DNA of 9,775 bases from Thermoprotei archaeon (GTDB lineage Archaea; Thermoproteota; Thermoprotei_A; Sulfolobales; Ignisphaeraceae). The notes below the pieces were generated by a model. That model made no database searches. It saw nothing but the letters and a program-made list of their open reading frames with translations, and was not told where the DNA came from. Below, piece after piece: positions 6,238-9,775 of this stretch (positions within the stretch are counted from its first letter, which is position 1; the number at the start of each line of letters is the position of its first letter). Where the stretch lies: contig QMWT01000035.1 of the NCBI GenBank assembly GCA_003661775.1, forward strand, positions 1 to 9,775, read 5' to 3'. The position numbers were made by a program, and so were the translations under genes.

Positions 6238-6298
6238 CAGCTATCAGAACTCCGACCACACATCATAAATCAGTTCGGCGCTTCTCATCACCGTACTC
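6238..6298 (-). ncRNA. C/D box sRNA (2'-O-methylation guide)
   Basis: Read on the minus strand, the region has every element of an archaeal C/D sRNA: C box GTGATGA (6291-6285, perfect), an 11-nt guide GAAGCGCCGAA (6284-6274), D' box CTGA (6273-6270), a 3-nt spacer TTT, C' box ATGATGT (6266-6260, one mismatch), a 12-nt guide GTGGTCGGAGTT (6259-6248) and D box CTGA (6247-6244). Box spacing is canonical, which makes chance very unlikely. It would assemble with L7Ae, Nop5 and fibrillarin and methylate rRNA or tRNA. By the N+5 rule the D' guide targets the G at position five of UUCGGCGCUUC and the D guide the C at position five of AACUCCGACCAC; I could not assign the target RNA. It lies antisense between the small gene and the rhomboid gene. 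Mature ends are approximate. Confidence 0.87.
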
Positions 6299-6306
6299 CG
6301 TTACAG

Positions 6307-6314
6307 TTTATATT
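6307..6314. promoter_or_regulatory. TATA box of the rhomboid gene, possibly bidirectional
   Basis: TTTATATT suits the plus strand, with a start site near 6333 and a leader of about 19 nt before GTG 6352. On the minus strand it reads AATATAAA and could help transcribe the C/D sRNA, but standard spacing would start within its C box. The AT-rich palindrome at 6323-6336 (GTTTTAAC on the minus strand) is then a better placed TATA element for the sRNA. Confidence 0.5.
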
Positions 6315-6322
6315 ATCGAAGT

Positions 6323-6336
6323 CTAGTTAAAACTAG
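6323..6336. repeat. Perfect 6-bp inverted repeat CTAGTT-AA-AACTAG at the rhomboid start site
   Basis: The arms CTAGTT and AACTAG are separated by 2 nt. The repeat covers the predicted rhomboid transcription start and sits where a TATA element for the divergent sRNA would be. It could be an operator or simply an AT-rich promoter element; the arms are short. Confidence 0.4.
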
Positions 6337-6351
6337 CTATAGTGAGCAGGT

Positions 6352-7749
6352 GTGTCCAGGGGGGCTGGTCTTAGGAGCTTCTGCAGGAGTATCATACCCG
6401 TAGACACTGGTCATGGAGGCTACGATCTACTTAGACTCCATACCCGCAAGGCCACTCTCATCATTATAGGTATCAACGTTGTTGTGTACCTTTTCACGAG
6501 CTTCAGAAACTTCTTCGTATCTACGGCAGATTTCTTCGTTAGTCTCGGCGGATTTATACCGGCTTTAGCTCTTCGACTGGATCAAGCTTATCGCTATGCA
6601 ACGTCCATGTTCATCCACGCCGACATATTCCACATATTCTTCAACATGTACTTCCTATACATATTCGGAAAGGGTGTAGAGAGCGCACTTGGCTCTAAAA
6701 GATTCCTTGTGCTGTACTTTGTCTCCGGCCTTGGAGCTTCGGTATTCCATACGATCTTCTCCCTGCTACAAGGTGTTGAAGCCCTGGCTATACCTGCCGT
6801 AGGAGCTTCTGGAGCGATAAGCGGGGTGTTAGGAGCTTACATGATCCTCTACCCCGGTACTGCGCTTAGTGCATGCTTCTTCTACTTCTTCTTTCCCGTA
6901 TGCTTCACTACGAAAGCCGTTTACTTTCTACTGTTCTGGTTTGCAACACAAGTAATCTACGGCTACGCGAGAATGGGGCTCTCGGTAGCGGTATTTGCTC
7001 ACGCCGGAGGATTCCTTACGGGCATGGCACTTCTTGCACTAGTAGCTAATAGAGATAGGATTGAGGTGTTGAGAGCTATGGCGAGGTCCGGGGTGTTCTT
7101 TGATTTCATAGCTTACAGCTACGAAGATATATATGGCCCCAGTATAAGCCCCCTAGCAAAGCTTGTAGCTGGCGTGATGATAGTTGCGATGGCCTTAACA
7201 TCGCTTGGTCTGTTCCTTAATTACTATGGCGATCCGTCAAGCTATAACATACTCTACATGGAGGCGGACACCGTATTGTATCGAGGTATTGGTGGGTATC
7301 GAGCCGCTATAGGAGGTGGTGAAGGTTACGCACTTATGGCACTCAGAATCTTGGAGAAGGAACCCGAGGTAATAGGAACGTTGGGCGACACATATACACA
7401 GACCTTCCTCAAGTGGTTATGGGATAAGGGGTATCTTTACTCACTGTCGAAAGCTGGGAGGAGTACCGAGGTTAAGTACGAAACTCCTGAAGGTACCTTT
7501 GTTCAAGCCTTGATCAGGTACGATGAACACGGTATAGCTGCCGAAGCTGAGGGCAAGGCTTACCTTAAGATTCTTAGCAGGACAGGGTTTACGGGAATAT
7601 ACATAGAGTTCACCTGGTTCAGGCTCAGTAGCTCTGGTTACGTAGAGCTGAGAAGGCTCGTAGCACCTTTCTCGCTCATAACAACATTCCTCTGCATTGC
7701 AGCACTCTTAGTGCTACTTGCAGGGCACAGCGTTCTAGAGATCGTGTAG
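6352..7749 (+). CDS. Rhomboid-family intramembrane serine protease with C-terminal extension
   Basis: Rhomboids cleave membrane-protein substrates inside the bilayer using a Ser-His dyad. In 465 residues the catalytic core is clear: HADIFHIFFNMYFLYIFGKGVE with His94 and Asn98 (equivalent to GlpG His150 and Asn154), GASGAISG with nucleophile Ser153, and FAHAGGFLTG with His217. Core membrane segments are near 34-50, 82-105, 117-138, 150-168, 175-205 and 210-232. Unusually, the protein continues for about 230 residues: a cytoplasmic loop, a seventh segment (268-290), a soluble domain of about 145 residues (291-437) and an eighth segment (439-459). If the core has GlpG topology the extra domain faces outward. 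The start is GTG 6352 with AGGTG overlapping it; the N-terminal SFCRSIIPVDTGHGG stretch is short and lacks a zinc ribbon. The gene has its own promoter; substrates are unknown. Confidence 0.92.
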   Translation: MSRGAGLRSFCRSIIPVDTGHGGYDLLRLHTRKATLIIIGINVVVYLFTSFRNFFVSTADFFVSLGGFIPALALRLDQAYRYATSMFIHADIFHIFFNMYFLYIFGKGVESALGSKRFLVLYFVSGLGASVFHTIFSLLQGVEALAIPAVGASGAISGVLGAYMILYPGTALSACFFYFFFPVCFTTKAVYFLLFWFATQVIYGYARMGLSVAVFAHAGGFLTGMALLALVANRDRIEVLRAMARSGVFFDFIAYSYEDIYGPSISPLAKLVAGVMIVAMALTSLGLFLNYYGDPSSYNILYMEADTVLYRGIGGYRAAIGGGEGYALMALRILEKEPEVIGTLGDTYTQTFLKWLWDKGYLYSLSKAGRSTEVKYETPEGTFVQALIRYDEHGIAAEAEGKAYLKILSRTGFTGIYIEFTWFRLSSSGYVELRRLVAPFSLITTFLCIAALLVLLAGHSVLEIV

Positions 7750-7770
7750 TCTTTGCTTAAGGCACTAGAC

Positions 7771-7798
7771 GAACATCTTTTAAGGCGAACACCTTAAA
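7771..7798. promoter_or_regulatory. Inverted and direct repeats overlapping the thiolase promoter (candidate operator)
   Basis: TTTAAGG (7779-7785) and CCTTAAA (7792-7798) form a perfect 7-bp inverted repeat around a 6-nt spacer. The right arm is part of the predicted TATA box. The same stretch holds a direct repeat GAACATCTT/GAACACCTT at 7771 and 7787, 16 nt apart. Such an arrangement would let a dimeric repressor block TBP/TFB binding. No regulator gene lies nearby, so this is an inference from position and symmetry. Confidence 0.45.
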
Positions 7799-7801
7799 TA
7801 T
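7792..7801 (+). promoter_or_regulatory. TATA box of the thiolase-DUF35 unit
   Basis: CCTTAAATAT is a good archaeal TATA match. A start site about 26 nt downstream lies near 7823, leaving a leader of about 15 nt that includes the AGGTG ribosome binding site at 7827-7831. Confidence 0.55.
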
Positions 7802-7837
7802 TGCACACCCTTACTGCAAAGATTGTAGGTGTACCTC

Positions 7838-8989
7838 TTGAGAAAAGTCTTCGTAGTGGGTGTGGGTCTCACAAAGATAGGGCGGCACTTCGACAAGGAT
7901 CTGAGGAGTCTCTTTGCCGAGGCCGCCCTCCACGCAATCGATGATGCAGGCGGCGTTAAGCCTCAGGCCGTTGTTGTGGGAAACATGCTGAGCAGCTCGC
8001 TTTACCAACAGGATAACCTGGGAGCACTACTCGCAGATTACATCGGGCTGCGTGGTGTGGCAGCTTTCAAGGTCGAGGCAGCGTGCGGCAGCGGAGGTTT
8101 TGCTGTGGCCACGGGGTACAGCTTAGTCGCTTCCAGGCTCTATGACGTGGTGCTTGTGGGAGGTGTTGAGAAAATGTGTGATTACCCCACGGCCACGGTG
8201 GCAGCAGCATTAGCACAGGCGGCAGATGCCGAGTACGAGGTTGTGTATGGTGCGAGTTTTCCCGCTCTCAACGCACTAGCTATGAAACTCTACATGGAAA
8301 CCTATGGAGTTTCGCGCGAGGAGATGGCTGAGTGGCCCGTACGCATGCATGAGTACGCTTCTCAGAACCCCTATGCACAGCTCCGGTTCAGGATAACACT
8401 AGAGGATGTTCTTAAAGCACCCATGGTGGCAGAACCAATAACGCTCTTGGACTCGGCACCTATAGGTGATGGCGCGGCAACGTTAGTATTAGCATCAGAA
8501 GAGGTAGCTAGGAAACTCAGTGATACCCCGGTAGAGATAGCCGGAGTAGGTATGGGTAGCGACAGCGTTGACACCACAACGAGATTCGATCTTCTGGATC
8601 CTTTGAGCGTAAGACTTGCGGCAGAGGAAGCGTATAGAAGAGCAAAGGTAGAGCCCAAGGACATAGACCTAGTCGAAGTACACGACGCGTTTACCATTAC
8701 CGGGATACTGTCGCTGGAAGGCTTAGGCTTTGCGAAGCGAGGAGAGGCGGCCAAGCTCGTAGCCGAAGGGGCGTTCGCTAAAGGAGATAAACCTGAAGCG
8801 AACCTGAGCGGTGGGCTCAAAGCACGTGGACACCCAGTGGGCGCTACGGGCATATACCAGGTTGCTGAAATAACTATGCAGCTTAGAGGCGAGTTTCCCG
8901 GCGTGAAGGCAAGCAGTCCAGAAGTAGGTCTTGCACAGACTACTGGTGGGGTCCTGGCATCTACCTCCGTTATAATCCTCAGGAGGTGA
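7838..8989 (+). CDS. Archaeal/SCP2-type thiolase (acetyl-CoA C-acyltransferase)
   Basis: Catalyses Claisen condensation of two acetyl-CoA (or the reverse cleavage of 3-ketoacyl-CoA); in archaea this family supplies acetoacetyl-CoA to the mevalonate pathway. Counted from GTG 7829, the nucleophile is Cys86 in VEAACGSGG, the second active-site element is His285 in VEVHDAFT, and the base is His335 in ARGHPVGATG. The C-terminal cysteine of bacterial biosynthetic thiolases is absent (QTTGGVLAST), as in archaeal enzymes where a histidine takes its role. I place the start at TTG 7838, giving 383 residues beginning MRKVFVVGVGLTKIG, because AGGTG lies 6 nt before it and this matches the normal thiolase N-terminus. 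The stop TGA lies inside the ribosome binding site of the DUF35 gene, so the two are translationally coupled. A beta-oxidation role is the alternative to isoprenoid synthesis. Confidence 0.92.
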   Translation: MRKVFVVGVGLTKIGRHFDKDLRSLFAEAALHAIDDAGGVKPQAVVVGNMLSSSLYQQDNLGALLADYIGLRGVAAFKVEAACGSGGFAVATGYSLVASRLYDVVLVGGVEKMCDYPTATVAAALAQAADAEYEVVYGASFPALNALAMKLYMETYGVSREEMAEWPVRMHEYASQNPYAQLRFRITLEDVLKAPMVAEPITLLDSAPIGDGAATLVLASEEVARKLSDTPVEIAGVGMGSDSVDTTTRFDLLDPLSVRLAAEEAYRRAKVEPKDIDLVEVHDAFTITGILSLEGLGFAKRGEAAKLVAEGAFAKGDKPEANLSGGLKARGHPVGATGIYQVAEITMQLRGEFPGVKASSPEVGLAQTTGGVLASTSVIILRR

Positions 8990-8990
8990 T
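8981..8990 (+). promoter_or_regulatory. Full-length Shine-Dalgarno overlapping the thiolase stop
   Basis: AGGAGGTGAT is nearly the complete anti-16S complement. It contains the thiolase stop TGA (8987-8989) and sits 5 nt before ATG 8996. This fixes the DUF35 start and implies coupled translation of the two partners. Confidence 0.85.
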
Positions 8991-8995
8991 ACACT

Positions 8996-9400
8996 ATGAG
9001 GATCTCGCCTGCACGTATCTGGAGGGAGCGCGGTGCGAGGTACAGACTCGAGGCAGTACGGTGCAGGAAATGCGGCCACGTATACTATCCTCCCAAGAAA
9101 GTGTGTCCAGCATGCAGATCGCGTGAGATGGAGAAGGTTGTACTACCTCCCAAAGGGAAGCTCCTTGCATGGTCCATTGAATACACCGTGCCTGAGGGGT
9201 ACCGCAAATACGCCCCGATAGTGCTAGGCTTAGTGGAGCTTCAAGGTGGCGTCAGAGTACTAGCACCTATAGTCGATGTAAGGCCCGAGGAGTTGCGCAA
9301 GGGGATGATGGTAGAGGCTGTTCTGCGCAGAGTCTACGAGGATGGCGACGAGGGCGTGATAGTCTACGGTATAAAGTTCGTTCCCGCAGAGCAAGACTAG
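8996..9400 (+). CDS. DUF35 zinc-ribbon/OB-fold acyl-CoA-binding protein, thiolase partner
   Basis: DUF35 proteins bind CoA through an OB fold and, in the characterised methanogen complex, bridge acetoacetyl-CoA thiolase and HMG-CoA synthase so that the intermediate passes through a shared CoA site. The 134 residues show an N-terminal helix, a rubredoxin-like zinc ribbon CRKC...CPAC with cysteines 23, 26, 37 and 40, the family element GHVYYPPKKVCPAC, then the OB domain with GKLLAWSIEYTVPEGYRKYAPIVLGLVEL (54-82) and RVLAPIVDV (87-95), ending in VIVYGIKFVP. The length is normal. It is translated directly after the thiolase from a very strong ribosome binding site. No HMG-CoA synthase gene is adjacent in this window, so the partner enzyme is either encoded elsewhere or this pair works in another acyl-CoA pathway. 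Confidence 0.92.
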   Translation: MRISPARIWRERGARYRLEAVRCRKCGHVYYPPKKVCPACRSREMEKVVLPPKGKLLAWSIEYTVPEGYRKYAPIVLGLVELQGGVRVLAPIVDVRPEELRKGMMVEAVLRRVYEDGDEGVIVYGIKFVPAEQD

Positions 9401-9404
9401 AGGT

Positions 9405-9416
9405 TAATTAATAAAT
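9405..9416 (+). promoter_or_regulatory. TATA-like element for the biotin carrier gene
   Basis: TAATTAATAAAT follows 4 nt after the DUF35 stop. The predicted start site near 9437 would give a leader of about 26 nt containing GGTGA at 9449-9453. The biotin carrier gene may therefore be transcribed both from the thiolase promoter and from its own. Confidence 0.45.
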
Positions 9417-9462
9417 CTTCCACAACCTGTTTTGATGCTTAGAAGCGGGGTGAGTTGATATT

Positions 9463-9775
9463 TTGAGCAGTAGGAGGCTCAAAGTCAGGGTGGGGGAACG
9501 AGAATACGAAGCTGAGGTAAGGAGCCTTGGAGGGGGCAGATACATAGTAGTGGTTGAGGGGCGGCAGTTCGAGGTCTCGATCTCTGAGGAGGGCAGCACT
9601 ACAGTGTCTCAGGAGCGTAGAAGTGGCGTAGGGGCAGGTGAGAAAAGCCGTACTGAGCTCAAGACCGTTCAACAAGCAACTCAGGTTCCTACACCTCAGC
9701 CCATCCCCACAATCTCGAGACCCCGAGCTGCGGGCGGTGCCATAACAGCGCCTATCTCCGGCCGCGTGCGAAAGG
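9463..9775 (+). CDS. Biotin/lipoyl carrier protein (BCCP) of a biotin-dependent carboxylase or decarboxylase, 3' end outside window
   Basis: The frame is open from TTG 9463 to the window edge, 104 residues; an in-frame TGA at 9451-9453 excludes earlier starts except non-standard codons. GGTGA ends 9 nt before the TTG. The N-terminus LKVRVGEREYEAEVRSLGGG and YIVVVEGRQFEVSI is the short leading domain seen in carrier subunits of acetyl/propionyl-CoA carboxylase, methylmalonyl-CoA decarboxylase and oxaloacetate decarboxylase. It is followed by a flexible linker rich in Pro, Gln, Thr and Ser (about 45-88) and then GGAITAPISGRVRK, the start of the biotinyl domain. The AMKM-type lysine motif lies beyond the edge, so biotinylation cannot be checked. 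Its position after thiolase and DUF35 fits CoA-ester metabolism; carboxyltransferase and biotin carboxylase genes may follow. Confidence 0.85.
   Translation, partial: MSSRRLKVRVGEREYEAEVRSLGGGRYIVVVEGRQFEVSISEEGSTTVSQERRSGVGAGEKSRTELKTVQQATQVPTPQPIPTISRPRAAGGAITAPISGRVRK

Noticed and set aside
5984..6259. Minus-strand frame of 91 residues across the small gene
   Set aside because: Rich in His, Leu and Ser without pattern, and it overlaps the D box and D guide of the better-supported sRNA; the plus-strand frame has a ribosome binding site and strand-like periodicity.
6373..6840. Recurrent GGAGCTTC octamer in the rhomboid gene
   Set aside because: It mostly encodes Gly-Ala-Ser with favoured codons, spacing is irregular and it is not confined to non-coding DNA; codon use explains it.
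7750..7822. Widely spaced inverted repeat TCTTTGC...GCAAAGA around the thiolase promoter
   Set aside because: Seven-base arms about 60 nt apart are expected by chance; no compensating structure supports a hairpin.
8371..8994. Long open frame of 207 residues antisense to the thiolase
   Set aside because: It mirrors a confident thiolase frame, is rich in Ser, Ala and Pro from complementary codons, and has no domain or ribosome binding site.
1..9775. Mobile elements, CRISPR arrays, tRNA genes or a defence island
   Set aside because: I saw no transposase or integrase motifs, regular direct repeats or tRNA cloverleaf signatures on either strand; the genes are ordinary chromosomal families.

Overview
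The window looks like a compact chromosomal segment from a hyperthermophilic archaeon, most likely a member of the Thermoproteota (Crenarchaeota); I cannot fix the order. The evidence is a Nep1-type rRNA methyltransferase, a thiolase/DUF35 pair, an ATP-type ROK sugar kinase, archaeal TATA elements about 25-30 nt ahead of short leaders, frequent GTG/TTG starts behind GGTG-type ribosome binding sites, and two C/D box sRNA genes. I see no insertion sequence, CRISPR array, tRNA or integrase, and no gene-free stretch longer than about 120 nt.

Layout. At the left, on the minus strand, are two ATPase genes of a peptide/nickel-type ABC importer: dppD/oppD-like (complete) and then dppF/oppF-like (cut by the window edge). 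Next is a divergent pair, an unrecognised 135-residue protein (minus) and nep1 (plus), sharing a short intergenic region with one central TATA-like element. A C/D box sRNA overlaps the 5' end of nep1. nep1 runs tail to tail into an OGG1/EndoIII-like DNA glycosylase (minus). That gene is head to head with a flippase-like membrane protein of the LPG_synthase_TM family (plus), which converges on and overlaps a ROK sugar kinase (minus). Then come a small unrecognised protein (plus), a second C/D box sRNA (minus), and a rhomboid protease with an unusual C-terminal extension (plus).

The right-hand end is a metabolic cluster on the plus strand: an SCP2/archaeal-type thiolase, its DUF35 zinc-ribbon/OB partner, and the 5' end of a biotin carboxyl carrier protein. 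Thiolase and DUF35 proteins are known to form an acetyl-CoA-condensing complex with HMG-CoA synthase in archaea. Here no HMG-CoA synthase gene is adjacent, and a biotin-dependent carboxylase subunit follows instead.

The most unusual items are the two C/D box sRNAs. One reads antisense between the small gene and the rhomboid gene. The other lies across the nep1 start, so that the tandem ATG start codons of an rRNA-modification enzyme coincide with the C' box of a predicted rRNA-modification guide. Also notable are shared palindromes at gene junctions (CTAG for two stop codons, CATG for two start codons) and a palindrome overlapping the thiolase TATA box.
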